A stretch of 64,000 nucleotides of DNA from JASEGV01 sp947085405 (GTDB lineage Bacteria > Bacteroidota > Ignavibacteria > UBA10030 > BY39). The notes under the pieces are model-generated. The model was not told the DNA's origin. It worked only from the letters and a program-made list of their open reading frames with translations, and did no database searches. The position numbers and the translations under genes are program-made. Below are positions 8,723-17,582 of this stretch, piece after piece; the first letter of the stretch is position 1, and every line of letters begins with the position of its first letter. The stretch covers positions 124,001 through 188,000 of the forward strand of contig CAMTWO010000023.1 in assembly GCA_947085405.1 (NCBI GenBank), in the 5' to 3' direction.

Positions 8723-10201
8723 ATGACTAAAAAATTTATCGACACCAAAAAATTTCTGGACGAAGCATTAACCTTCGACGATGTTTTGCTTCTTCCAAGA
8801 AAATCTAACATACTACCGCGCGAAGTCGATGTTGCCACACGACTCACGCGGAACTTGAAGCTGAACATTCCGATAGTTTCTGCGTCTATGGATACCGTTA
8901 CAGAATCGGAACTCGCAATCGCATTGGCACGCGAAGGCGGTATCGGAATTCTTCACAAAAACATGTCGATTGAACAACAAGCCCACCAAGTCGATTTAGT
9001 TAAACGTTCCGAAAGCGGTATGATTTTACAACCTATTACTATGTTTGTGAACGGAACCGTCGGCGATGCTCTTTCATTAATGAACAAATATAAAATTTCC
9101 GGAATACCTATCCTCAATGAAAATAATCAACTGATTGGCATCGTAACGAATCGCGACTTACGTTTTGAAACCGATTTAAAACTTCCCATCGCATCTGTGA
9201 TGACTGTAAAAATAATAACTGCGCCGGCAGGAACAACACTCGAACAAGCCGAACGGATTTTGCAAAAATTCAAAATTGAAAAACTTCCGGTCATCGACCG
9301 AAACGGAAAACTTAAAGGATTAATTACCGTAAAAGATATTCAGAAAAAGAAAAAATATCCGAATGCGTGCAAAGATAATCACGGGCGTTTACGAGTTGGC
9401 GCAGGTGTTGGAGTTACTAAAGACACAATCGAGAGAGTTTCGGCTTTAATAAATGTACAAGTCGATGTCATTGTGGTAGATACTGCGCACGGACATTCGC
9501 GTGGTGTTATTCAAATGGTAAAACAAATAAAGAATAAGTTTCCCGATGTTGACCTCGTCGCCGGAAATGTTGCAACATTCGATGCGACAAAAGATTTGAT
9601 TAAAGCTGGCGTTGATGCGGTGAAAGTCGGAATCGGTCCCGGCTCAATTTGCACGACTCGCGTTGTAACAGGAGTTGGAGTTCCGCAAATAACAGCAATT
9701 TATGAATGCTCGAAAGCCGCAGCCAAATCGGGAGTACAAATAATTGCTGATGGCGGCATCAAACAAACCGGCGACATCTCCAAAGCGATTGCTGCGGGTG
9801 CCGACTCAGTTATGATTGGCGGATTGTTTGCAGGAACAGAGGAAAGTCCTGGCGATAAAATGATATACGAAGGGAGAAGTTACAAAGTGTATCGTGGAAT
9901 GGGCTCGATTGGTGCAATGCAAAAAGGAAGTAAGGACAGATATTTTCAGGATGTTGAAGAAGACATACAGAAATTAGTTCCTGAAGGAATTGAAGGACGT
10001 GTTCCTTATAAAGGACAGCTCGCCGACATAGTTTATCAGATGATTGGCGGATTGCGTTCGGCAATGGGTTATTGTGGTGTTAAGAATATCAGAGAATTTA
10101 AAAAGAATGCCCAGTTCATTCGCATAACCGATGCCGGCATGCGAGAAAGCCACCCTCACGATATTGATATTACAAAAGAGTCGCCGAATTACAGATTATA
10201 G
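8723..10201 (+). CDS. guaB: Inosine-5'-monophosphate dehydrogenase
   Basis: 492 residues, the usual length. Converts IMP to XMP with NAD, the committed step of GMP synthesis. Residues 1-95 and 215-492 form the TIM barrel; two CBS domains lie between (about 100-150 and 155-208). The catalytic loop GPGSICTTR places the active cysteine at C310. GADSVMIGGLFAG binds the phosphate and YRGMGS forms part of the flap. One base separates its stop from the M24 peptidase gene. Confidence 0.97.
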   Translation: MTKKFIDTKKFLDEALTFDDVLLLPRKSNILPREVDVATRLTRNLKLNIPIVSASMDTVTESELAIALAREGGIGILHKNMSIEQQAHQVDLVKRSESGMILQPITMFVNGTVGDALSLMNKYKISGIPILNENNQLIGIVTNRDLRFETDLKLPIASVMTVKIITAPAGTTLEQAERILQKFKIEKLPVIDRNGKLKGLITVKDIQKKKKYPNACKDNHGRLRVGAGVGVTKDTIERVSALINVQVDVIVVDTAHGHSRGVIQMVKQIKNKFPDVDLVAGNVATFDATKDLIKAGVDAVKVGIGPGSICTTRVVTGVGVPQITAIYECSKAAAKSGVQIIADGGIKQTGDISKAIAAGADSVMIGGLFAGTEESPGDKMIYEGRSYKVYRGMGSIGAMQKGSKDRYFQDVEEDIQKLVPEGIEGRVPYKGQLADIVYQMIGGLRSAMGYCGVKNIREFKKNAQFIRITDAGMRESHPHDIDITKESPNYRL

Positions 10202-10202
10202 A

Positions 10203-11309
10203 ATGGCATCAAATCCGAAAACAGATCACTTTAGAGCGATTCAAAAAAAAATCCGAAGCCGCCTTTCCGAATTTAAACTCGATTGTTTTCTAATCACCTC
10301 GCTTCCTCACGTCCGCTACATCAGCGGGTTTTCTGGTTCGGCTGGATTGTGTCTGATTTTCAATAATTCCAAATACTTCATCACCGATAAACGATATACC
10401 GAACAAGCAGCGAAAGAAACATCCGGCTGGAAAATCATCCCCTCTCAAAACGATATTTTCGAACCGATAGCTGAAAATAATCTTATCAAAAATAATATTC
10501 GCATCGGCATCGACGGTAATAATTTAACATTTGCTCAATATCAAAACTTAAAAAAATTATTCCCAAACAATCGTGTGCTTCCGAAAGCCGGCTTCATCGA
10601 AGATGTCGCAATCGTCAAAGATGCTTACGAAATTGAACAAATAACCAAAGCTGTTGAAATATCCGATAAAGTCTTTTCAAAAATTCTAAACATAATAAAA
10701 CCAGGCATACATGAATTAGATATTTCAGCCGAAATTACTTATCTTCATAAAAAATTTGGTGCAGAACGCGATGCGTTCGAGCCGATTGTTGCCAGCGGAA
10801 TAAACTCGGCTTTTCCGCACGCACGATCGTCTTCAAAAAAATTACGCCAAGGCGACATCGTAACGATCGACATCGGTTGTGTAGTGAATGGCTACAACAG
10901 CGATATGACAAGAACAATATTTCTTGGCAAACCTAAACCAAAAGCGATAAGTATTTATCGAACCGTTTTAGAAGCTCAACAAAAAACTATAGTCGCGGCT
11001 GTGTCCGGAATATCAGTTAAAGAACTTGATTCAATTGCTCGTAACTTTATTAAGGATGCCGGCTACGGAGATTATTTCACACATTCGCTCGGTCACGGAG
11101 TCGGACTTCAGATACACGAGCCACCACGGTTGTCGGCGAAAACTCCCGGCAAACTGAAAGCAGGCACCGTTGTAACAATTGAACCGGGAATTTATATCCC
11201 TGATTTCGGCGGTGTAAGAATCGAAGATATGATCGTAATAAGCCAGCAACGGAATAAGCAGCTTCCAAATATACTGACTCAATCAACTAAAGAAATGATT
11301 ATTTTGTAA
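10203..11309 (+). CDS. M24-family Xaa-Pro aminopeptidase
   Basis: About 368 residues. It has an N-terminal creatinase-like domain (about 1-125) and a C-terminal pita-bread metallopeptidase domain. All five metal ligands are visible: the two Asp in DIGCVVNGYNSDM, the His in SLGHGVGLQIHE, the Glu in TIEPGIY and the Glu in GVRIEDM. It would remove N-terminal residues before proline. The frame is open upstream to 10131 inside guaB; the ATG at 10203, one base after the guaB stop, is preferred. The stop overlaps the ATG of the next gene. Confidence 0.88.
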   Translation: MASNPKTDHFRAIQKKIRSRLSEFKLDCFLITSLPHVRYISGFSGSAGLCLIFNNSKYFITDKRYTEQAAKETSGWKIIPSQNDIFEPIAENNLIKNNIRIGIDGNNLTFAQYQNLKKLFPNNRVLPKAGFIEDVAIVKDAYEIEQITKAVEISDKVFSKILNIIKPGIHELDISAEITYLHKKFGAERDAFEPIVASGINSAFPHARSSSKKLRQGDIVTIDIGCVVNGYNSDMTRTIFLGKPKPKAISIYRTVLEAQQKTIVAAVSGISVKELDSIARNFIKDAGYGDYFTHSLGHGVGLQIHEPPRLSAKTPGKLKAGTVVTIEPGIYIPDFGGVRIEDMIVISQQRNKQLPNILTQSTKEMIIL

Positions 11310-12598
11310 TGTCTGACTCAACCAAAAACTCTCGAAATGTTCTCGTAATCGCTTACTATTTCCCACCAATGGGTTTGAGTGGTGTTCAACGAACTCAAAA
11401 ATTTGTAAAATATTTACATCAATTCGGCTGGAAACCAACCGTTATTACTGTAACTCCAACAGGTTATTTTGCACAGGATTACTCTTTATTAGAAGAATTA
11501 AAAAATTCTAATACGGAAATTGTTAGAGTCGGTTCTCTTGACCCTAACAGGTTTTTTAAAAAGAAAGGCATTGTAAAAATGCCGTCCGAACGTGTTCGGA
11601 AAATATTTTCTTTTATCAGCGATGTTTTTTTTATTCCCGACAATAAAATCGGATGGAAGCGGAATGTTCTGAAAGCTGCCGATGAATTATTCAAGAAAAC
11701 TAAATTCGATATTATTTTTGCAACCTCTCCCCCTTATACCGACTTGCTTATCGGACATGAATTATCAAAAAAATATAAAATCCCTCTCGTACTCGATTAC
11801 AGGGATGTATGGCACGAGTATCCGTTAAAAATTTATCCTACACCATTACACAAGTACAAGAATTATAAATTAGAACAAGAAGTATTACATAACGCTAAAA
11901 TAGTAATTACAACAAATCGCAGAGTTAAAGAACTTCTTTTAGCGCGATATAAATTTTTACACTACAAAGACGTTGATATAATTCCGCAAGGATTCGACCC
12001 AGAAGATTTTGAGAAGAACAAACCCGCACCACGTTCACCTTCCAATAAAATGCGAATCACTCACGCGGGTGTTTTCTACGGCGAGCGGACTCCAAATTAT
12101 TTTTTTCTCGCACTCCAAAAACTTATTAAAGAAAATCCACAGCTTCAAAATCGTATCGAAGTGTTTTTCATCGGTAACTTCCGCGATGAAGATAAAAAGC
12201 TGATCGACAAATATAATTTGGGAAACGTAGTAACGGCTCTCGGTTACCTCGAACATAACAAGTGTGTGCAATACCTGATGTCGAGCGATTTATTCTGGCT
12301 GATGTTGGATAACGACACACAATCACCCGGAAAAGTTTACGAATACATAGGTGCACGTAAACCGATTCTCGCGAATGTTCCCGATGGATTCATCCAACAA
12401 ACAATTTTAGAATTCGATGGAAATGTTGTCCTTCCTCCGCAGGATGTGAATGCCACTGCTGAAGTTTTGAAAAATTTTTACCTTAAATTCGAAAAAGGAG
12501 AAAAATTTTCTATTGATGAAGATAAAGTAAATTTTTACAACCGTATTAATTTAACAAATCAACTTGCCAATATTTTTGGCTTTTTAACGGAAGTGTAG
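11309..12598 (+). CDS. Glycosyltransferase, GT-B (GT4-like)
   Basis: 429 residues. The N-terminus YYFPPMGLSGVQRTQKFVKYL is the donor-side start of GT4-type enzymes that act on cell-surface glycans. The C-terminal Rossmann half includes ITHAGVFYGERTP and VTALGYLEHNKCVQYLMSSD, and SPGKVYEYIGARKPILA is the nucleotide-sugar binding region with its conserved Glu. Its ATG overlaps the preceding stop (TAATG) and purD follows directly. The acceptor is unknown. Confidence 0.85.
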   Translation: MSDSTKNSRNVLVIAYYFPPMGLSGVQRTQKFVKYLHQFGWKPTVITVTPTGYFAQDYSLLEELKNSNTEIVRVGSLDPNRFFKKKGIVKMPSERVRKIFSFISDVFFIPDNKIGWKRNVLKAADELFKKTKFDIIFATSPPYTDLLIGHELSKKYKIPLVLDYRDVWHEYPLKIYPTPLHKYKNYKLEQEVLHNAKIVITTNRRVKELLLARYKFLHYKDVDIIPQGFDPEDFEKNKPAPRSPSNKMRITHAGVFYGERTPNYFFLALQKLIKENPQLQNRIEVFFIGNFRDEDKKLIDKYNLGNVVTALGYLEHNKCVQYLMSSDLFWLMLDNDTQSPGKVYEYIGARKPILANVPDGFIQQTILEFDGNVVLPPQDVNATAEVLKNFYLKFEKGEKFSIDEDKVNFYNRINLTNQLANIFGFLTEV

Positions 12599-13876
12599 AT
12601 GAAAGTATTAGTCATAGGTTCGGGCGGACGCGAGCACGCGTTGGTTTGGAAAATCAGGCAAAGTCCGCTGGTTACCAAAATATATTGTGCCCCCGGCAAT
12701 GCGGGCATCGGCGAGATAGCTGAGTTAGTTCCTATCAAGCCGAACGACTTCGATTCGCTCATCAAGTTTGTAAAAGATAACAGAATAGATTTTACGGTCG
12801 TGGGTCCTGAACAACCGCTGATTGACGGCATTGTCGATGAGTTTGAAGCAAGTAATTTAAAAATCTTCGGACCATCAAAATCAGCCGCCGAAATTGAAGG
12901 CAGCAAAACGTTCGCAAAAGAATTTATGGTGCAGAACGATATTCCAACCGCAAACTTCAAATCGTTCAGCATCGAAAATCGTTTTGAAGCCGAACGCTAT
13001 ATTTACGAAACACCTGTGCCTATCGTCGTTAAAGCCGATGGATTAGCAGCGGGTAAAGGTGTTACGATTTGCGAAACTAAAGATGCGGCGTTGGATATTC
13101 TGGACGCTTTATTTACAAAAAAGATCTTGGGAACTGCTGGTGAAAAAATAGTTATCGAAGATTTTATGACCGGCGAAGAACTTTCGATACTAACAATTAC
13201 TGATGGAACGGATTTCGTAACACTTCCACCGGCACAGGATTATAAAAAAATTTTAGACGGCGACCTCGGTAAAAACACAGGTGGTATGGGCGCCTATGCA
13301 CCAACTCCGTTTGCCGACGAAAGCATACTTGATGAAATTAAACGCACTATCATTGAGCCAACAATTTATGGAATGAAAAAAGAAGGGAGACCTTTCAAAG
13401 GGTGTTTATATTTTGGATTGATGTTGACTGAAACCGGACCTCGCGTGGTTGAATACAACTGCCGCTTCGGTGATCCTGAAACTCAAGTTGTGCTTCCGCT
13501 AATCGAAACCGACATCGTCGAATTGATGCTTGCTTCAATTAACAATAAAATCGGTACGATAGAATTGAGAATAAAACCGATTTCGACTGTGTGTGTTGTA
13601 ATGTCGTCCCGCGGCTATCCCGATTCTTATGAAGTTGGTAAACCGATAACCGGTTTTGATAAGGTCAGTGAGAATGTTTTAATTTTTCATTCAGGAACTA
13701 TATTTGAAAATGATGCTATTGTTACAGCCGGCGGAAGAGTTCTCGGGATTACTGCGCTTGGTAATTCGGATGATTTTGAAGAAACAATCCGCATCGCCTA
13801 TCGTGTTGTTGAAAAAATTACTTTTGATGGTGCATATTACCGGAGTGATATTGGGAAGAAGGCGTTAAGCAGATGA
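12599..13876 (+). CDS. purD: Phosphoribosylamine-glycine ligase
   Basis: 425 residues, the normal length. Second step of purine synthesis: joins glycine to 5-phosphoribosylamine with ATP. It begins MKVLVIGSGGREHALVWK, the family signature, and has the ATP-grasp elements VVKADGLAAGKGV, GAYAPTPFADES and VVEYNCRFGDPETQVVLP. It follows the glycosyltransferase gene without a gap. With guaB it puts two purine steps in this run. Downstream is a repeat-filled spacer. Confidence 0.96.
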   Translation: MKVLVIGSGGREHALVWKIRQSPLVTKIYCAPGNAGIGEIAELVPIKPNDFDSLIKFVKDNRIDFTVVGPEQPLIDGIVDEFEASNLKIFGPSKSAAEIEGSKTFAKEFMVQNDIPTANFKSFSIENRFEAERYIYETPVPIVVKADGLAAGKGVTICETKDAALDILDALFTKKILGTAGEKIVIEDFMTGEELSILTITDGTDFVTLPPAQDYKKILDGDLGKNTGGMGAYAPTPFADESILDEIKRTIIEPTIYGMKKEGRPFKGCLYFGLMLTETGPRVVEYNCRFGDPETQVVLPLIETDIVELMLASINNKIGTIELRIKPISTVCVVMSSRGYPDSYEVGKPITGFDKVSENVLIFHSGTIFENDAIVTAGGRVLGITALGNSDDFEETIRIAYRVVEKITFDGAYYRSDIGKKALSR

Positions 13877-14041
13877 ATAGTAAATGTTGGATTAATGAAT
13901 TAATGGATTGATGCCTGCCCGCCTTCAGCGTTCAGGCGGGGAGTAATGCAGTATGCAGTATGCAGTATGGAGTAATTGATGATAGAGTCATTGAATCGTT
14001 CAGAAAAGAAATAAATAGATTTACAAGAAAGGATAATTATT
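13877..14041. repeat. Intergenic spacer of short repeats
   Basis: Contains the low-complexity words GGATTAATGAATTAATGGATTGATG, shared with other spacers; a GC-rich palindrome CCTGCCCGCC (13914-13923) facing GGCGGGG; three perfect tandem ATGCAGT units (13946-13966); and a GGATAAT-rich lead to the next start. An 80-codon open frame from 13960 overlaps the epimerase in another frame and is not considered real. Confidence 0.6.
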
Positions 14042-14971
14042 TTGAAAATCTTAGTAACAGGTGGTGCGGGTTTCATCGCATCCCACGTAACAGATGCTTA
14101 CATAAATGCCGGCCATTCGGTTGTTATAATCGACAACTTATCGATGGGATTGAAAGAAAATATCAACCCGAAAGCAAAATTTTACCAACTCGATATTCGT
14201 GATGAAAAAGTAAAAGATATTTTTGAGCAGGAGAAGTTTGATGTTGTGAACCATCACGCTGCACAAATGGATGTGCGTAAATCGGTTGACGACCCGATGT
14301 TCGACGCATCTGTAAATGTAGTTGGAGTATTGAATTTATTAGAGAATTGCAAAAAGTTTGGTGTAAAGAAATTCATATTTGCTTCGACAGGCGGTGCTAT
14401 TTATGGCGAACAGGACTACTTCCCCGCCGACGAGAATCATCCCGTTCGCCCCCTTTCACCTTATGGAATAACTAAACTGGCTACTGAAAAATATCTGTTT
14501 TATTATGAACAGGTTTTTGGATTGCCCTATGTTGTACTCCGTTATGCGAATGTGTATGGACCTCGCCAAAACCCGCACGGCGAAGCTGGTGTTGTTGCTA
14601 TATTCGCTAAGAAAATGTTAGAAGGCGGTCAACCGCAAATTAACGGCGACGGCAAACAAACACGCGACTATGTTTTTGTGTCAGATGTTGTGCGTGCTAA
14701 TTTGCTCGCTCTCAATTATGGCAAATCGGATATTTTCAATATCGGAACCGGCATTGAGACAGATGTTAATTTATTGTTTAACGAAATCAAGAAACTAACA
14801 AATTCAAAATGCGACGAGCTACACGCACCCGCAAAATTGGGTGAACAACTGCGAAGCGTTTTAGATACAAAAAAAATTGAAAAAGAATTATCTTGGAAAC
14901 CAAAGTATAGTATTGAAGAAGGTCTGCGTTTGACTGTTGAGTTTTTTAAAAACAAAATTTCAAATGGATAA
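14042..14971 (+). CDS. NAD-dependent nucleotide-sugar epimerase/dehydratase (GalE-like)
   Basis: 309 residues, TTG start preceded by AAGAAAGGATAAT. Extended short-chain dehydrogenase: GGAGFIAS binds NAD near residue 7, DIRDEKV follows the second strand, the Ser/Thr of FASTGGAIYGE and the YGITK motif form the catalytic set. It most resembles UDP-glucose 4-epimerase-type enzymes that make sugars for surface polysaccharides; the exact sugar cannot be read. The last codons overlap the meaB start by eight bases. Confidence 0.85.
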   Translation: MKILVTGGAGFIASHVTDAYINAGHSVVIIDNLSMGLKENINPKAKFYQLDIRDEKVKDIFEQEKFDVVNHHAAQMDVRKSVDDPMFDASVNVVGVLNLLENCKKFGVKKFIFASTGGAIYGEQDYFPADENHPVRPLSPYGITKLATEKYLFYYEQVFGLPYVVLRYANVYGPRQNPHGEAGVVAIFAKKMLEGGQPQINGDGKQTRDYVFVSDVVRANLLALNYGKSDIFNIGTGIETDVNLLFNEIKKLTNSKCDELHAPAKLGEQLRSVLDTKKIEKELSWKPKYSIEEGLRLTVEFFKNKISNG

Positions 14972-15911
14972 ATCTTTAAACATAGGCACTCATATTCTCT
15001 CCGGAAATCGTGTTGCCATAGCACGCGGAATCTCGATGGTCGAAAACGAACATCAAAACTCGCGCTTGCTGTTGGAAGAAATTTACCCTAAAACCGGTGT
15101 TGCATACCGTATAGGAATAACCGGTCCGCCGGGTGCCGGTAAAAGTACAATCACGAACAAACTCGCCGCATACTATCGTAAACAAAACCTGAAAGTCGGA
15201 ATTATCGCAGTTGACCCCACAAGTCCCTTCACTGGTGGTGCTGTGTTGGGCGACAGGATTCGTATGACCGATGTTGAGATGGACGAAGGTGTGTTCATTC
15301 GCAGTATGGCATCGCGCGGAAGCTTGGGCGGCTTGAGTAACAAAGCCGAAGAGGCTGCCGATATACTCGATGCAGCAGGTTATGAAATTATTCTTATTGA
15401 AACTGTTGGAGTCGGACAATCGGAACTCGATATTGCTGGAGCGGTAGATACGACTATCGTAGTACTCGTCCCCGAATCCGGCGATTCAATCCAGGCGATG
15501 AAAGCCGGTTTGATGGAAATTGCCGACTTTTTTGTTCTGAATAAATCTGACCGCGCGGGAGCCGACCAAGCTGTTATGGCAATAAAGATGATTTTAAATT
15601 TCAAACCTAAAAAAGATGGCTGGCAACCCGATGTTATCCAAACGGTAGCGAGCGAAGGAAAAGGGATTGATAAGATTGGAGAAACTATTTCTCTTCATAG
15701 AAAATATTTAGAGGATTCAACTGAACTCAAAAGCAAAAGACGAAAACGAGTGGTAAATCGCATTCACGAACTTGTGAAAGAAAAACTTCACATCGAATTC
15801 TGGAATGAAGCTCGCGAAAAATTTTTACAATCGAATATAGAAAATATAATTCGTAAAGATTTAACACCTTACAACTTGGCAGAAAAGTTATTACAGGATT
15901 TTAAGGAGTAA
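14964..15911 (+). CDS. meaB: MeaB-type GTPase for methylmalonyl-CoA mutase
   Basis: About 315 residues. G3E-family P-loop GTPase that protects and loads B12 into methylmalonyl-CoA mutase (formerly ArgK). Walker A is GPPGAGKSTITNK; VDPTSPFTGGAVLGDRIRM, SMASRGSLGGLS and the base-specificity motif NKSD follow, and the C-terminal part is a dimerisation arm. The frame extends to 14937 but the ATG at 14964 gives the standard N-terminus. The mutase itself is not in the window. Presence fits propionyl-CoA or branched-chain metabolism and a need for cobalamin, as does the B12-type protein at 5915. Confidence 0.92.
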   Translation: MDKSLNIGTHILSGNRVAIARGISMVENEHQNSRLLLEEIYPKTGVAYRIGITGPPGAGKSTITNKLAAYYRKQNLKVGIIAVDPTSPFTGGAVLGDRIRMTDVEMDEGVFIRSMASRGSLGGLSNKAEEAADILDAAGYEIILIETVGVGQSELDIAGAVDTTIVVLVPESGDSIQAMKAGLMEIADFFVLNKSDRAGADQAVMAIKMILNFKPKKDGWQPDVIQTVASEGKGIDKIGETISLHRKYLEDSTELKSKRRKRVVNRIHELVKEKLHIEFWNEAREKFLQSNIENIIRKDLTPYNLAEKLLQDFKE

Positions 15912-15968
15912 TATTCTTTGTGTCCTTATGCCCGAAAGAATCGAGGCTCTGTAATAAGGCATTAAAAT

Positions 15969-16041
15969 GAACTCAACCCCTATCTGAGTTCAAACAAAAT
16001 TCCCCTTCTCTTAACAAGAGAAGGGGTTAGGGGATGAGTTC
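15969..16041. repeat. Nested inverted-repeat element between meaB and acyl-CoA dehydrogenase
   Basis: Outer arms GAACTCAACCCCT (15969-15981) and AGGGGATGAGTTC (16029-16041) pair with one mismatch; the inner hairpin CCCCTTCTC-ttaacaa-GAGAAGGGG (16002-16026) is perfect. It lacks a clean U-tract, so it looks more like a REP/MITE-like unit than a simple terminator, though the inner hairpin could stop transcription. Confidence 0.6.
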
Positions 16042-16109
16042 GGATAAAATAAAAATTTTTTTGATGATTTTTAATTTTACTTTCACCTCAATAAAAAGGA
16101 ACTGAGCAT

Positions 16110-17273
16110 ATGACAACAACCGAACAAACAACACCGACATTCGAAATGACTGAAAACCAAAAATTAGTTCAGCAACTTGCACGCGATTTTGCTGAAAAGG
16201 AAATCAAACCCGTTATTATGAAATTCGACGAATCACAGGAGTTTCCTTTCGATATCGTCCGGAAGATGAGCGAATTAGGATTTTTGGGTGTTATCTTCCC
16301 TGAAGAATATGGGGGCGCAGGTTTTGGCTATCTTGAATATGTTACTATTATTGAGGAAATTTCCAAAGCCGATCCATCAATGGGATTAGTAATTGCCGCA
16401 CACAACAGCTTATGCACAAACCATATTTACACATTCGGCAACGAAGAACAAAAGAAAAAATACCTCCCAGATTTAACGAGTGGTAAAAAGATTGGCGCCT
16501 GGGCACTTACTGAACCTTCATCCGGAAGCGACGCAGGCGGTATGAAAACCACGGCAATGCGGGATGGTAATTCCTACATACTCAACGGGAGTAAAAATTT
16601 TATTACACACGGCTCGGTCGGAAAAGTTACTGTAGTCTTAGCTATCACCGATAAATCAAAAGGTAAAAAAGGAATCTCTGCTTTCATAGTCGATAATGAT
16701 ACACCTGGATTTATCGTAAGTAAAAAAGAAAATAAATTAGGTATGCGTTCAAGCGATACGGCTGCAATTGCATTCGACAATTGTGCAATTCCGATAGAAA
16801 ACTTAATCGGTGAAGAAGGTAAAGGACTCCATCAAGCTTTAACTATCTTAGACGGCGGACGAATCAGCATCGCCGCAAATGCACTTGGGATTGCTCAGGG
16901 AGCGTTTGATGCAAGTCTGAAATACTCGAAAGAACGACAACAATTCGGGAAACCGATTTCAGAGTTTCAAGCTATTCAATGGAAACTTTCCGAGATGGCT
17001 ACACAAATTGAGGCGGCTAGGCTATTAACTTATAAAGCTGCTTATTTGAAAAACAAAGGCGAAGAAGTTATAAAAGAATCCTCAATGGCAAAGTATTATG
17101 CGTCTGAGGTTGCAGTTATGGTAACCAACGAAGCAATCCAGATTCACGGCGGTTACGGATTTATAAAAGATTACCCTGTCGAAAAATTTTACCGCGATGT
17201 TAAACTTGTAACAATCGGCGAAGGGACATCGGAAATACAGAAGTTGGTGATATCGAGAGAGTTGCTTAAATAG
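16110..17273 (+). CDS. Acyl-CoA dehydrogenase, short-chain type
   Basis: 387 residues. Typical FAD-dependent acyl-CoA dehydrogenase: GLTEP-like segment ALTEPSSGSDAGGM, NGSKNFITHG, RQQFGKPISEFQ, and the C-terminal HGGYGFIKDYPVEKFYRD and IGEGTSEIQKLVI. The Glu of GEGTSE is the catalytic base seen in butyryl-CoA and related short-chain enzymes. It hands electrons to ETF. An AAAAGGA ribosome site lies just upstream. It ends where a repeat-rich spacer and then the cassette region begin. Confidence 0.88.
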   Translation: MTTTEQTTPTFEMTENQKLVQQLARDFAEKEIKPVIMKFDESQEFPFDIVRKMSELGFLGVIFPEEYGGAGFGYLEYVTIIEEISKADPSMGLVIAAHNSLCTNHIYTFGNEEQKKKYLPDLTSGKKIGAWALTEPSSGSDAGGMKTTAMRDGNSYILNGSKNFITHGSVGKVTVVLAITDKSKGKKGISAFIVDNDTPGFIVSKKENKLGMRSSDTAAIAFDNCAIPIENLIGEEGKGLHQALTILDGGRISIAANALGIAQGAFDASLKYSKERQQFGKPISEFQAIQWKLSEMATQIEAARLLTYKAAYLKNKGEEVIKESSMAKYYASEVAVMVTNEAIQIHGGYGFIKDYPVEKFYRDVKLVTIGEGTSEIQKLVISRELLK

Positions 17274-17523
17274 ATTGATTCATTGGGTCATTGGAACATT
17301 GAATCAATGAACAAATGGATAAATGGATTCCGCCGTTGGCGGATGGATTAATGGAGTAATAATTTGAGTTTGAATTTTTAAAATATTATATTCTACGCAA
17401 ATGATGATAAACGAAAAACGAAACAATTGGAATACATATATGCAGCACCGTGCATATATGTATTCTTTAATTAACTAAACGGTGCAGGCTTGCCCGCCAA
17501 TTTTTATGGCGGGATAATTAATA
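17274..17523. repeat. Repeat-rich spacer before the cassette cluster
   Basis: No gene is seen in about 310 bases. It holds inverted arms ATTGATTCA (17274-17282) and TGAATCAAT (17300-17308), a CCGCC-GTT-GGCGG palindrome near 17324, AAACGAAAAACGA words, a strong 15-base inverted repeat (see 17430-17465), and a second palindrome CCCGCC...GGCGGG near 17492. Confidence 0.65.
17430..17465. repeat. Perfect 15-bp inverted repeat with 6-base loop
   Basis: GAATACATATATGCA (17430-17444) and its exact reverse complement (17451-17465) surround GCACCG. A second CGGTGC follows near 17479 that can pair with the loop. It sits 60 bases before the first cassette core site; it could be a terminator for the dehydrogenase gene or part of the recombination boundary. 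Confidence 0.6.
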
Positions 17524-17530
17524 GTTAGGC
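17524..17530 (+). other. GTTAGGC core site at left edge of cassette cluster
   Basis: GTTAGGC matches the GTTRRRY recombination core; the sequence goes on CGTCGCGAG. It marks the change from AT-rich spacer to the GC-rich cassette gene. It could be the right half of an attC or an attachment site used ectopically. The left partner is not clear. Confidence 0.5.
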
Positions 17531-17582
17531 GTCGCGAGTATTTTTCACGTTGAAAAACAGCAGTCAGCCAAAGGAGTTCATT

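Noticed and set aside
13960..14202. 80-codon plus-strand frame before the epimerase
   Set aside because: It starts in a tandem ATGCAGT repeat and overlaps the well-supported epimerase gene in another frame.
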